Part shown: positions 16,785 to 26,188 of the stretch, piece after piece
Layout of the letters: the number at the start of each line of letters is the position of its first letter
How positions within the stretch are numbered: the stretch's first letter is position 1
Assembly: GCA_021770615.1 (NCBI GenBank)
Contig: JAETQR010000031.1
Location: forward strand, 1-49,918
Length of the DNA stretch: 49,918 nt
Reading direction: 5' to 3'
Source of the DNA: Lachnospiraceae bacterium
GTDB taxonomy: Bacteria; Bacillota_A; Clostridia; Lachnospirales; Lachnospiraceae
The notes under the pieces: model-generated
Told to the model about the DNA's origin: nothing
Seen by the model: only the letters and a program-made list of their open reading frames with translations
Databases searched by the model: none
Made by a program: the position numbers and the translations under genes

Positions 16785-17603
16785 TTATTTTCCTGCTGTT
16801 CCTCCCAGTCGTTTGACAATAACGATTGGATTCTTTTCCACCTCTCCGGTCTTAAACCAGTGATACAAGACCACTCCACCCGCCGCTGCGATCACGGTAA
16901 ACACGATCATAAAGACGACATCAAAAGCTCCGCCCGTCACATACCGTAAAATAACATTCAAAAGCATAATGATCTCATAGCTGACCAGAACCGAAAGCCA
17001 TGCCATTTTTTTATTTTTTTCAATATAATAGTTTCCCATAACAAGAGTGATCGCAAATACGATCACAAACATAAGAATGCATTTGTATGTGCCTGAAATC
17101 AATTCTCCGTTTGTAGTACTCAGAATCGAGTTCTTTATCCCTTTGTCTGCCTGAAATGTTCCGCCATTGATCTGAATGGAAAAATATACACTGTAAATAT
17201 AAGGATAGATCAAATCCATCCCCATCTTGCCGAGCGAGTACCCGATTCCCACAGCAGCGCTCCGGTAAATCGAAATCTGCTTCTGGTTCGTCAAATAGAG
17301 CCCCCAGTACAAACTGGCCGCCGTACATCCCGTCGTGACAAGCGTCAGGAGAATATTTACGAGAACCTCTGCAAATGTTTTATTCATACTTTGCAAAAAC
17401 GGCATCCGCATCAAAAACAGCCCCAAAAACATATATATGATATACTGCCATATATATCCCAAAAATCCATAACCGACCGCACCGGGAAGTCCCGTCTCCA
17501 GATTACTCGAACGCCTGCTTATCATAATATAAGGGATTGCCAGTGCCGCAATCCCTACAAGTACACAGGCTATCATGATTATCATCGTCGTTGTCGAAAC
17601 CAT
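16785..17603 (-). CDS. Multi-pass membrane protein, YhfC-like without obvious catalytic residues
   Basis: 272 residues with about seven predicted membrane segments. The order of segments and the central RSAAVGIGYSLGKMG stretch resemble the YhfC family of putative intramembrane proteases, where the corresponding place holds conserved Glu-Glu and Gly-His-Gly-Gly. Here those positions read CTAAS and GYSLGK, so a protease activity is doubtful. First gene of the operon with the HD hydrolase and rsuA. Family assignment is tentative. Confidence 0.5.
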   Translation of the reverse strand: MVSTTTMIIMIACVLVGIAALAIPYIMISRRSSNLETGLPGAVGYGFLGYIWQYIIYMFLGLFLMRMPFLQSMNKTFAEVLVNILLTLVTTGCTAASLYWGLYLTNQKQISIYRSAAVGIGYSLGKMGMDLIYPYIYSVYFSIQINGGTFQADKGIKNSILSTTNGELISGTYKCILMFVIVFAITLVMGNYYIEKNKKMAWLSVLVSYEIIMLLNVILRYVTGGAFDVVFMIVFTVIAAAGGVVLYHWFKTGEVEKNPIVIVKRLGGTAGK

Positions 17604-17632
17604 ACATTTACCAAACCTTTCTTCCAGGCACC

Positions 17633-17701
17633 GTCAGGCTGCCTGACACCACCCAGCTTATCCAATATTTTTAGTATAAGCGATTATCGGCAAAAAAGCA
17701 A
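17633..17701 (-). promoter_or_regulatory. Promoter and leader hairpin of the YhfC-like operon
   Basis: On the minus strand TTGCTT (17696-17701) and TATACT (17673-17678), spacer 17. The leader contains a GTCAGG-CTG-CCTGAC hairpin (17633-17647) before the ribosome binding site. Confidence 0.5.
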
Positions 17702-17723
17702 TGTATAATCTCCCTTTTCGATG

Positions 17724-18000
17724 AAAATCAATTTTTGGCGGCCGCAATTTATGAAAAGCTGACAAAGCTTTGTACAGTAGCGGGAATATTTCCTGATAAG
17801 GACCGTATAAACGTGTCGGTCCTTAGGCTGCGTATAAGGTGCTATGCACAAGGTGTGATTTTTACACCAGGTGCATTTGCACCTTGCAGCCTTTGTACCG
17901 CTACATGTTTATGTTAAGCGGGAGCGGGTCCTGGTCAGGAAATATTCCCGCCACTGTACAAATGTCACTATTCTTATTGCGGCCGCCCAAAATCAATTTT
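17724..18000. mobile_element. Highly structured 253-bp element between 12-bp direct repeats
   Basis: AAAATCAATTTT occurs perfectly at 17724-17735 and 17989-18000, like a target duplication. Between them lies a nested foldable sequence with no ORF of note. The basal stem is GGCGGCCGCAAT 17737-17748 with 17976-17987. Then come TGACA/TGTCA, TTTGTACAGT 17769-17778 with 17953-17962, and a perfect 16-bp stem 17781-17796 with 17935-17950. Inside are hairpins at 17797-17825, a GGCTGC/GCAGCC stem (17826-17831 with 17886-17891) enclosing three small hairpins, and 17898-17921. The right repeat overlaps the tetR stop codon. This looks like a mobile structured RNA or non-autonomous element; I cannot match it to a named family. 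Confidence 0.75.
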
Positions 18001-18602
18001 CAGATAACCTCTTGATTTTTTATGATCACCGGAATGATCTGGAACAATTCCTCCTTCAACTCCTGCAATTTTACCGGTTCATTATATAAAATGACATTAT
18101 AACACGTCGAATTCACCAACTCTACGATCATGTATATCATAAGTTCATGATTCCTGAATTCGCGTCCGGATGCTTTGAGCAGTGCAGAATACCAGTCAAA
18201 GAAACTTTCAGATACCTCATTTTTCGCCTCCAGAAGAACCTGATGGAAAATGCCCCACCGGAGGTTTTTGGCGATAAACTCCAAAAGCGTCTTGTCCGCA
18301 TCCAGTTCATCAATAATAATATCCACAAGATGGATCACGGTCTCTTCCAAAGTATCATAATGCTCATTCTGCATTTTTTCCCGCACTACGGAAAACAACT
18401 CCCCGGCTTTCTGCGTGACCAGTTCTGTTCTTATCTCATATTTATCCTTAAAATAAAGATAAAAAGTCCCTTTTGCCATCTTGGCTTTATTCACGATATC
18501 AGAGATCGAAGTGTCAAATATACCCTGGGAAGTAAATAACTCATAGGCGGCATTCAACAGATCTGTCCTCTTTTTTCGTTTTTTTTCATCCAGTCTCCCC
18601 AA
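18000..18602 (-). CDS. TetR/AcrR-family transcriptional repressor
   Basis: 200 residues. The N-terminal TetR helix-turn-helix spans about residues 8-52 (LLNAAYELFTSQGIFDTSISDIVNKAKMAKGTFYLYFKDKYE). The C-terminal part is the ligand-binding helical domain. I chose the TTG at 18602, eight bases after AAGGAG; a GTG at 18611 overlaps that site. It is the third gene of the MMPL-exoprotein-TetR operon, and two TGACYATTGGTCA dyads at the operon promoter are its likely operators. The stop codon lies at the edge of the structured element. Confidence 0.9.
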   Translation of the reverse strand: MGRLDEKKRKKRTDLLNAAYELFTSQGIFDTSISDIVNKAKMAKGTFYLYFKDKYEIRTELVTQKAGELFSVVREKMQNEHYDTLEETVIHLVDIIIDELDADKTLLEFIAKNLRWGIFHQVLLEAKNEVSESFFDWYSALLKASGREFRNHELMIYMIVELVNSTCYNVILYNEPVKLQELKEELFQIIPVIIKNQEVI

Positions 18603-18640
18603 TGTACTCACTCCTTATATATCTTCTGCAGCCTCACGAT

Positions 18641-20626
18641 TTAATCCTCGTTCCCAACTTCCGCTGTCTCAATGATGAACTTAACTTCTCCGTCCATTCC
18701 ATCACCAATTCCCGAGAAGTTTGTATACTCTTTTGAAATATCTAAGAGAGCAGACAATCTGTCTTTCAGGTCAGCAAAATCTTCCTCATACATCTTATCG
18801 ATTTCCTGGATCCCCTCTTTATCAAACTGATCCATTCCATCCGAGAGCTCCTTTGCCCCTTCGCCTAACTGATCGATCCCATCTGCCACCTTGCCGGTCG
18901 CTTTATTTAATTTATTGCTTCCTTTTTTCAGTCTGTCAGCCCCTTTTATGAGCTTTTTACTTCCTGAGTTCAACGTTTTACTTGCTTTCTGCAATTTCTT
19001 TGCCCCCGCAAGAAGAGCCTGGTCGTTCTTACTGAGCTTTTCTCCGCCCTCTTTTAATTTCTGGACACTGGCCACAAGTGTATTAATACTCTCTGTCATC
19101 TTTCCATCGGCAGAACGGAGCGACTGTGAATTTGCAGAGATATTGCCTGCCCCTGCTACCATCTTAGCTACGCCCTCTGAAATCTGATCTGCCCCTGTCT
19201 TTAAAGTGCTCTGGGCTCCTGTGGCGCTCACAAGAGCTGACACACTGGCTTTCTGCCCGTCAGCTAACTGTTTTAAGCTGTCCGCATAAGCAAGAAGCGT
19301 CGCTTTCTGTGTCTCATCCTGGATCTGGGCCGCCTGTGCCTTGATCGCTGTGATCAGGGTATCATAATTTTCATAAGAGGCTTCAAGGGCAGCCAGATTG
19401 GTATTCAGTGTCCCGATACCTGCTGCGACACTGGCCGCACCGGACTTCAGTGCCTCTCCCGTCTCTTTATTCGCCAGCTGATCCACCCCTGCTGTATATG
19501 CTTTGATGCCATCAGAAAATTCTTTATAGCTCTTTGGCATATCCTTCACCGCATTATAAAGAGCCGTATTTCCGGATGTGATCTGTTTTGCTCCATTCAC
19601 ATAATCCTTTGCGCCGCCGGCGAGATCATCTGCGCCTTTTGTGTAGTCTTTTACTCCCTTACTAAGCTTCTTTCCGCTCTTTGCCAGTGTATTGATCCCG
19701 CTGTTGAGTTCTTTCTCACCATCGGAATATTCGTCAAATTTATCTTTCAGTTCCTCCATCTTATCCGACAATTTACCGGATCCTTCTACCAATTCTTCTG
19801 AGGAATCTACTAGTTTCTCGATATCGTCTTCCAGATCCGAAAACGTATCGTCATCTTCAATCTCCAAATCCGATAAAATACCTGCGCTCGCATACGTGAT
19901 CGTATTTCCCATGGAGAAGTCTGTCACGTCTGCTGTCACCGTAAATTCCTCCGGCATTTTTTCAGCGATATCCCCGCTTACATCAAGGCTCTCTGCCATT
20001 CCCGGAACACCAAATCCTACTACGATGTTATTGGAACCTTCATTAATGATCTTTCCGTGGTCGATCTCCACATCCGAAAATTTCTCCGTCGGAAGAATAA
20101 GTCCGGTCGCCATCAAAAACGGTGTATATAATTCCTTTTTCTCCCCATTGATGTTCTTTTTCACTTTCAGATGATTTGTATAGGATACCGTTATCGTGAC
20201 CTTTCCGCTTTTTCCGACGATCTCTTCTGCAGGCATCTCCGTTCCATCCAGTTTATAAGAAATCTTTACACTCACCGGGAGTTCCTGATCCGTCGTCCCC
20301 TGATAATAAATATCATCTGCACCGGCGCTCCAGTTCAGGCCGTCTCCCTCCTGTTCAAAAGTTTCATCTCCCTTTACATTTGTAATGTCCTTCAGACTGG
20401 ACTTATCATTCAGTGTTCCATTGATCCCTGCATTTTTGAGCCAGTCGGAAACCGTAATCTTCGTCGCAGTTCCGTCTGCATCCGCACTGACATATACCGA
20501 CTCTTCCTTTGTTACTTTCTCGGCCTGTATAAATGCGCCATTTCCAAGGACAAGTCCTGTGATCACCATACCGGATACGATCGTTTTTCCCATTCGTTTT
20601 CCCATTCGACTTAATTTTTTATTCAT
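18641..20626 (-). CDS. Secreted coiled-coil protein partnered with MMPL exporter (YhgE/Pip-like repeats)
   Basis: 661 residues. A signal peptide (residues 1-35, ending AFIQAEK) precedes a beta-rich region (50-240) and a long alpha-helical region (260-620) of repeating LxxGAxxLxxG units such as LAGGAKDYVNGAKQI, as in the outside domain of YhgE/Pip proteins. Unlike those, it has no C-terminal membrane domain. It sits 44 bases after the MMPL gene and before tetR; the set suggests an envelope export complex in which this protein is the extracytoplasmic partner. No enzymatic motif is visible. Confidence 0.75.
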   Translation of the reverse strand: MNKKLSRMGKRMGKTIVSGMVITGLVLGNGAFIQAEKVTKEESVYVSADADGTATKITVSDWLKNAGINGTLNDKSSLKDITNVKGDETFEQEGDGLNWSAGADDIYYQGTTDQELPVSVKISYKLDGTEMPAEEIVGKSGKVTITVSYTNHLKVKKNINGEKKELYTPFLMATGLILPTEKFSDVEIDHGKIINEGSNNIVVGFGVPGMAESLDVSGDIAEKMPEEFTVTADVTDFSMGNTITYASAGILSDLEIEDDDTFSDLEDDIEKLVDSSEELVEGSGKLSDKMEELKDKFDEYSDGEKELNSGINTLAKSGKKLSKGVKDYTKGADDLAGGAKDYVNGAKQITSGNTALYNAVKDMPKSYKEFSDGIKAYTAGVDQLANKETGEALKSGAASVAAGIGTLNTNLAALEASYENYDTLITAIKAQAAQIQDETQKATLLAYADSLKQLADGQKASVSALVSATGAQSTLKTGADQISEGVAKMVAGAGNISANSQSLRSADGKMTESINTLVASVQKLKEGGEKLSKNDQALLAGAKKLQKASKTLNSGSKKLIKGADRLKKGSNKLNKATGKVADGIDQLGEGAKELSDGMDQFDKEGIQEIDKMYEEDFADLKDRLSALLDISKEYTNFSGIGDGMDGEVKFIIETAEVGNED

Positions 20627-20670
20627 GATAATCCTTCCTTTCCCAGATATTTTCTATTTTATCATCCATC

Positions 20671-22746
20671 TCAATAATCTATTTTTCTCATATCCCACGT
20701 GGTCTTGCAGATCACCTTGTCAAATACGGTGAGCAGCGCCGGAAGGATACATACTACAGAAACCGTACTTATAACAGCCCCTCTTGCCAGCAGCGTACAA
20801 ATCGAACTGATCATATCAATATTGGAGTAAAGAGATACCCCGACCGTAACGGCAAAGAAGCTCAGGCCACTTATGATGATCGATTTGATCGAAGTCCTGT
20901 GTGCGATTTTTACAGCTTCCTTTTTTGTCATATGGTTAACAACTCTCTCCTTATGATACCGGTTCGTCATAAGGATCGCATAATCTACCGTAGCCCCAAG
21001 CTGTATTGTTCCAATCACGATACTTGCCACAAACGGAAGCGACACCCCGGTATAATACGGAATTGACATATTCAGAAATATCGCAAATTCGATCACACTC
21101 ACAAGGATGACCGGCATGGAGATCGACTTGAATGTAAGCATGATGATCAGGAAAATAGCTGCCACCGATAAGTAATTTACTGTCGCAAGATCCACATCCG
21201 TCACGTCCTCAAGATCTTTCATAAGAGGCGCCTCACCGATCACCATCGATTCACTGCTGTATTTTTTTACGATTTCATTTATTTGGGCAACCTGTGCGTT
21301 TACCTCCTGCGTCGCTGATTTATAATCAGAGCAGATAAACTGCAGCTCATAATGGTCGCTCATAAGCATCTTCTTATATTTATCCGGTATCATGTCGTCC
21401 GGCACACTGGCGCCGACGAAAGAATTGATCCCCAAAGCCCACTGCACACCGTCTACATTCTCAATCTCTTCCTTCATCTTATTTTTTTCTTTCACCGACA
21501 TCCCATTCTTTAACAAAAGAACGTGCATATTATTCATATTAAATGTCTCATCCAGTTTTTTATTTGCCACTGCAGACTCCAGTGTATCCGGGAGTGAACT
21601 GTCTATATTATAATAGACGTCTACATTATGGTTTCCGTAATATGCCGGAACAAACAAGACAACAAACAACACGATCGCCACCGGATAATATTTCGTGATA
21701 ACTTTACTCGTTCTCTCAAATTTCGGAAAAAGATTTCGATGCGTCGTCTTTTCAATCCACTTGTCAAAAATAAGTATCATCGCCGGAAGGAGGGTAATAC
21801 AGGTGATCACTCCGATGATCACGCCCTTCGCCATGACGATCCCAAGATCTCTTCCCAGTGTAAATGTCATAAAACAAAGGGCAGAAAATCCCGCAACCGT
21901 TGTGATCGAACTACTGACCACTGATTTAAATGTATTTCCGATCGCATGTGCCATCGCCCTCTGTTTGTCTCCCTCAAATCGGCTTTTATTCGCCTGATAA
22001 CTTTCCAGAAGGAAAATCGAGTAATCCATCGTAACACCAAGCTGCAGTACTGCGGTCAGTGCCTGGGTGATATAAGAAATCTCTCCGAGAAAAATATTGC
22101 TTCCCAGATTATATAAGATCGAAACGCCGATGCCGATCAGGAATATGACCGGTGTAACAAGTGAATCCATCGTAAAGAACAACACAAGTAACGCAAGGAT
22201 TGCCGCTATCGTTACATAGATCGGCATCTCAGCAAGCGCCAGGTTTTTGATATCCGTTACGATACCGGACATTCCGCTTATGAATGCCTGTTCTTTCACT
22301 GTCTCCCTCATCTGTGTCACGGCATCCATCGTGTCATCCGAAGAGGTCGTATTGTCAAACAGAGCGATCATCATTGTGGCCTCTCCCTTAAACAATGCCT
22401 CTTTCAGTTCATTTGGCAGCATATCCGTCGGCAGGGAAATATCTGCTACCGAATCATACCAGATGATCTTTTCGACATGCTCCACATCCATCAGCTTTTC
22501 CTTCAGCTTTACAACGTCCTTATTCTCCATATTTTCCACGACTACCATGGAAAATGCCCCCATGCCAAATTCGTCCACCATGATATCCTGACCTTCTACG
22601 GTCTCAAGCGTATTTGGCAGATAACTGAGTACGTCATAGTTGATCCTTGTCAAACTCATTCCGATCACGGATGGAATGAGAAGCAGAATACCAATGATAA
22701 GTATGATATATTTGTGTTTTGTAACAAATTTTCCAAACTTATTCAT
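20671..22746 (-). CDS. MMPL/RND-family membrane exporter
   Basis: 691 residues with about 12 predicted membrane helices in two repeats, each with one large extracytoplasmic loop (residues 30-165 and 375-500), the layout of MMPL/YdfJ proteins. Conserved membrane segments include LQLGVTMDYSIFLLESY and IQLGATVDYAILMTNRY, which carry the Asp-Tyr pair used for proton coupling. First gene of an operon with the coiled-coil exoprotein and the TetR repressor. The cargo (lipid, antibiotic, other) is not deducible. Confidence 0.88.
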   Translation of the reverse strand: MNKFGKFVTKHKYIILIIGILLLIPSVIGMSLTRINYDVLSYLPNTLETVEGQDIMVDEFGMGAFSMVVVENMENKDVVKLKEKLMDVEHVEKIIWYDSVADISLPTDMLPNELKEALFKGEATMMIALFDNTTSSDDTMDAVTQMRETVKEQAFISGMSGIVTDIKNLALAEMPIYVTIAAILALLVLFFTMDSLVTPVIFLIGIGVSILYNLGSNIFLGEISYITQALTAVLQLGVTMDYSIFLLESYQANKSRFEGDKQRAMAHAIGNTFKSVVSSSITTVAGFSALCFMTFTLGRDLGIVMAKGVIIGVITCITLLPAMILIFDKWIEKTTHRNLFPKFERTSKVITKYYPVAIVLFVVLFVPAYYGNHNVDVYYNIDSSLPDTLESAVANKKLDETFNMNNMHVLLLKNGMSVKEKNKMKEEIENVDGVQWALGINSFVGASVPDDMIPDKYKKMLMSDHYELQFICSDYKSATQEVNAQVAQINEIVKKYSSESMVIGEAPLMKDLEDVTDVDLATVNYLSVAAIFLIIMLTFKSISMPVILVSVIEFAIFLNMSIPYYTGVSLPFVASIVIGTIQLGATVDYAILMTNRYHKERVVNHMTKKEAVKIAHRTSIKSIIISGLSFFAVTVGVSLYSNIDMISSICTLLARGAVISTVSVVCILPALLTVFDKVICKTTWDMRKIDY

Positions 22747-22783
22747 GTGTATTGCCCCCTTTATTCATAACTTTTCTCAAAAA

Positions 22784-22842
22784 TGACTATTGGTCATTTC
22801 TATTACAATATGTAATATATCACAAAAATGACCATTGGTCAA
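22784..22842 (-). promoter_or_regulatory. MMPL operon promoter with two TetR-type operators
   Basis: Two dyads, TGACTATTGGTCA (22784-22796) and TGACCATTGGTCA (22829-22841), lie 45 bases apart centre to centre. On the minus strand TTGACC (22837-22842) and TATATT (22814-22819) form a promoter with a 17-base spacer. One operator covers the -35 box and the other lies near the start of transcription, an arrangement for repression by the TetR protein encoded in the same operon. Confidence 0.8.
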
Positions 22843-22866
22843 TACTTTTTTTGAAATTTTTATGCA

Positions 22867-22941
22867 TAAAAAAAACGATGCCATGCCCTGCAGACTTAAT
22901 TGCACTCCGTAGATCAATTCGTCTGCCAGAACATGGCATCG
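22867..22941 (-). terminator. Terminator of the glycerophosphodiesterase gene
   Basis: CGATGCCATG and CATGGCATCG pair (22876-22885 with 22932-22941), extended by GCAGAC/GTCTGC, followed on the minus strand by eight T. Confidence 0.85.
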
Positions 22942-22953
22942 GTTGTTCCTTCT

Positions 22954-24573
22954 TTATGACTGGAGTAGATACTCCGTCGTCACCATATCTACATTAACAT
23001 CTCTCACAAGTTCATAGGCCCGCTGTACGGTATTCACCGTCCACACGTTCACCTTTCTGCCACTGTCATGCAGCCGCGACACCTCATCTGCTGAAATCAA
23101 CGTATGTCTTGCGTCCAGATCGATCGCATTTGCGATGCACCAGTTGATCACACTATCATCTACCGGCACAAGCTTATTCGAACTCTCCGCCCCATATACG
23201 TACTGCAGGAACTCCTGTTTCACACCTGAAATCGTTTTTAAGGTAAGAAGATTCGATTTATGGACACTGATAAAATAGGTACGATCAAGCAGTCCATGTT
23301 TATTTACCAATTCCGTGATCTCTTTTAACTCCTGCTCCGTCAGCGCTTCCTTTAACTCAATAAACGGATGGACCGCACTGCTCTTTTTTAATATCTCCAG
23401 ATACTCTTCCAATGTCGGCACCGTCAGATCCGGATAGGAGGCAATATTATTTCCGGCAGTGATGTTATACTGTTTCAGCTGATCCAGATCCAGATTCGCA
23501 ATATTTAAGTTATATCCGCACATACGGTTCAGATCAGCGTCATGCATAATGACGAACTCACCGTCATACGTTTTCCTCACATCACACTCAACGCCATAAA
23601 ATCCATTCTGCACTGCGAGTTCAAACGCCGCCGTCGTATTTTCCGGCGCTGCTGAACTGAGCCCCCTGTGTGCGATCAGTTTTTCTTTTTGCAGCTCCAC
23701 TTTATACACCTCCACATCCACTGCTGCGGAAGATCTGCCATCTGCCGCATCTACCCGGATCGTAGTCCGTCCCGGACTGACCCCTGTCACCACACCAAGC
23801 TGGGAAACCTTTGCCGCTGCCGGATTCGTACTCGTGTAATGGATCTTTTTATTGGATGCGTTATCCGGCTTCACGACCGCATTCACAGTAACCGATGTGC
23901 CAACCTCCAGACGGATCTCCTGTCCTGAGGTATCTAACTGGATCAAACCCGTCGGCACCTTTACTGATACCTTACAGAGCGCCTTTTTCCCGGAACCGTC
24001 TGTACTGGACGCTGTGATGACTGCCGTCCCCTTTGCTTTCCCCCTCACAATGCCCGATGAAGATACCGTGGCAACACTTTTATCCGATGACTGATATTTT
24101 ATTTTTCTTTTTGTCGCATTTGCCGGAGAAACCTGCGCTTGGATACCAGCCGTCTTTCCCACATCCAAGTCCATACTCTTTGAAAGAAGTGAGACTTTGG
24201 ATACTTTCCTTCCGACCCGCACGCGGATTCTCGCCGATTTCCCGGAACCGTCCTTTGCACGAACAGAAATATAAGCTCTGCCGTATTTTCTGCCTCTTAT
24301 CACGCCATTCTGTTTGACAGAAACAACTGACTTTTTCGAGCTGCTCCATTTTATCTTTTTGTCAATCCCCTTTGACGGCTTAAACTTCACTTTAAGTTTC
24401 TTTTTCTCACGTTTATTGATGAGAAGTTCTCCACCAGAAACATTTATTTTTAAAGATTTTATTTTCTTCTGCGGCTTTGCCTCTGCCTCCATCTGCCCTG
24501 TCATTACGACAAGTATCCCGAAAACTGCCGCCGCTACCACTGCCCTGAAAAAATTTTTTAATCCAAATTTCAT
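22954..24573 (-). CDS. Secreted Big2-repeat glycerophosphodiester phosphodiesterase
   Basis: 539 residues. A signal peptide (1-33) and a Lys-rich stretch precede three Ig-like Big2 modules (about 40-290, each ending in a GxAxITA-like strand), then a GDPD domain (about 297-539). The catalytic signature is AHRGLSSAAPENTTAAF, VECDVRKTYDGEFVIMHDADLNRM, with both His and the metal-binding Glu/Asp present. It would release glycerol phosphate or alcohols from glycerophosphodiesters or teichoic-acid-like polymers at the cell surface. The ATG at 24573 follows CAGGAG by 11 bases. No sortase signal; Big2 modules may hold it to the wall. Confidence 0.88.
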   Translation of the reverse strand: MKFGLKNFFRAVVAAAVFGILVVMTGQMEAEAKPQKKIKSLKINVSGGELLINKREKKKLKVKFKPSKGIDKKIKWSSSKKSVVSVKQNGVIRGRKYGRAYISVRAKDGSGKSARIRVRVGRKVSKVSLLSKSMDLDVGKTAGIQAQVSPANATKRKIKYQSSDKSVATVSSSGIVRGKAKGTAVITASSTDGSGKKALCKVSVKVPTGLIQLDTSGQEIRLEVGTSVTVNAVVKPDNASNKKIHYTSTNPAAAKVSQLGVVTGVSPGRTTIRVDAADGRSSAAVDVEVYKVELQKEKLIAHRGLSSAAPENTTAAFELAVQNGFYGVECDVRKTYDGEFVIMHDADLNRMCGYNLNIANLDLDQLKQYNITAGNNIASYPDLTVPTLEEYLEILKKSSAVHPFIELKEALTEQELKEITELVNKHGLLDRTYFISVHKSNLLTLKTISGVKQEFLQYVYGAESSNKLVPVDDSVINWCIANAIDLDARHTLISADEVSRLHDSGRKVNVWTVNTVQRAYELVRDVNVDMVTTEYLLQS

Positions 24574-24775
24574 ATCTATAACCGCTCCTGACAATACGAT
24601 CGTTTATCAAACCAGATTCAAAACTTGCACTTGATACAACGAATATTACGTGATTAGCACTTTACCTGAATCAAATATACAATAAATTTGTAACAATTTA
24701 TTGTCAATAATGCCAACATTTATTCTCGCACTTTATCAGCAACTTGTCAATAGGATTACAACCCTGGGTACACTC

Positions 24776-24804
24776 AAAAGGGGACCACACTATGGCGATC
24801 CCCC
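24776..24804 (-). terminator. Hairpin after the Fn3 protein gene
   Basis: GGGGA...TCCCC (24780-24804) with a partly paired interior, followed on the minus strand by TTTT. The remainder of the 268-base gap up to 24841 holds only AT-rich sequence. Confidence 0.5.
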
Positions 24805-24841
24805 TTCACTCATCTTATTCGATTTGATAACCAAACATTTA

Positions 24842-26110
24842 TCAGTAATTGTAATTGATCAGCTGTGTATCATTCTTGATCGTCTTCTTGCCATCTTTTA
24901 CCTTTGCCACGACCTTGATATAATATGTCTTATTCTTGTTCAGCTTACTCTTTCCATACTTGGTCAGTGTCACACTCTTAGCATTTTTGCCTAAAGATTT
25001 AACCTTTTTATATTTTCCATCTCTTGATGTGGACATATAAACGGTATAACCCGAAGCACCTGTTACTTTGCCCCATTTCAGTTTGATCTTCGCCCATTTG
25101 CTGTTCAGGCGGTAATGTTTCTTTCCCGTGACCTTCTGGATACAGAAATGACGGTATGAAGACCATCCGCTGTAAAGCTTCGTACCATTTGAAAGCGCAT
25201 ACAGTCTGACACGGTATTTATATGGTGTGTTTTTACTTACTTTAATGCTTCTTGAATAAGTAGACGTAGAGTCGATCGTGGTCACTAGTTTATTTCCTTT
25301 GATCTTGCGAACTTCTACCTCATAACCATTTGATTTGCGGTTCGGATCCTGTGCCCAGAAACTAAGAGTAAACGTACTGCTCGATGCACCGGAGGTTCCA
25401 AAGTTTGCCGTAGATGGTGTAGCCGGTGCAGTCACTGTCCCTGTGTTTGTTGTACTGAGGGACTGACCGGACGTTAATAAATAATTGTGTATATACTCGC
25501 TATATGCCTTATATCCACTCGATGACGTCCGGACCGGATAAATATCAACTCCGTACCATGTTCCCGGCGCAAGACCTGTGATCGTCGCCGATGGTACTGT
25601 CGTCGTCAGAAACAGAAAATCATTTGCATATCCATTTTTCAGTTCATATGAAGTAGCTCCGTCTGCCGCATTCCATGACAAACTGATCGAGGTGTCTAAT
25701 GTCGCTGTCGTTATTACTGGTTTCATCGAACTTGCAGATGGAGCTGTCACTACTTCAAGCACCGCTGATTCCTGACCATAGGTCTCCGGATCACTCCATG
25801 TAGCACCGTCCTCTACCGCACGAACTTTTACATAATAGGTTCTTCCTGCTGTCAAAGAATTGATTCTTTCCTCTGCACTATAGTATGTATCCTCCCAGTC
25901 ACTCCAAGTCATACCGTCAGGGCTCCATGATGTCTGATAATCATCCGCATTCGGAACAGCATCCCATGTAAATGAAACATGGCTCGTACCAGCTCCGGTC
26001 TGCCTTAAATTCCCCGGAACACCTACTGCCGCATCTGCCACATTCGGCACGAATGCTACAACAGCCATCAAAAACACAAAAGTTACAACCGCTTTTACAT
26101 AGTTTTTCAT
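24842..26110 (-). CDS. Secreted fibronectin type III repeat protein
   Basis: 422 residues. A signal peptide (1-28, ending NVADAAV) precedes Fn3-like modules at about 30-125, 130-225, 235-330 and 335-422; recurring elements are VSFTWDAVPNADDYQ, ISLSWNAADGATSYEL and IKLKWGKVTGASGYTVYMS. The last module resembles the C-terminal Fn3 modules of the LRR-Fn3 protein at 5434-6990, so the two may share an attachment or ligand. No catalytic domain, no sortase motif. Likely an envelope-associated binding protein. Upstream is one copy of the 86-bp hairpin repeat. Confidence 0.8.
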   Translation of the reverse strand: MKNYVKAVVTFVFLMAVVAFVPNVADAAVGVPGNLRQTGAGTSHVSFTWDAVPNADDYQTSWSPDGMTWSDWEDTYYSAEERINSLTAGRTYYVKVRAVEDGATWSDPETYGQESAVLEVVTAPSASSMKPVITTATLDTSISLSWNAADGATSYELKNGYANDFLFLTTTVPSATITGLAPGTWYGVDIYPVRTSSSGYKAYSEYIHNYLLTSGQSLSTTNTGTVTAPATPSTANFGTSGASSSTFTLSFWAQDPNRKSNGYEVEVRKIKGNKLVTTIDSTSTYSRSIKVSKNTPYKYRVRLYALSNGTKLYSGWSSYRHFCIQKVTGKKHYRLNSKWAKIKLKWGKVTGASGYTVYMSTSRDGKYKKVKSLGKNAKSVTLTKYGKSKLNKNKTYYIKVVAKVKDGKKTIKNDTQLINYNY

Positions 26111-26188
26111 TTTAACTATTAACTCCTTTCTTTTTTCCGCATTCTCCTGTTATTTTCGTATTAAAATGCCTACACTTTTTTCAAAGTG

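Noticed and set aside
17724..18000. Naming the structured element as HEARO/omega-RNA
   Set aside because: The general look (nested helices, inserted, no ORF) is compatible, but I could not match specific conserved motifs and no nuclease gene is adjacent.
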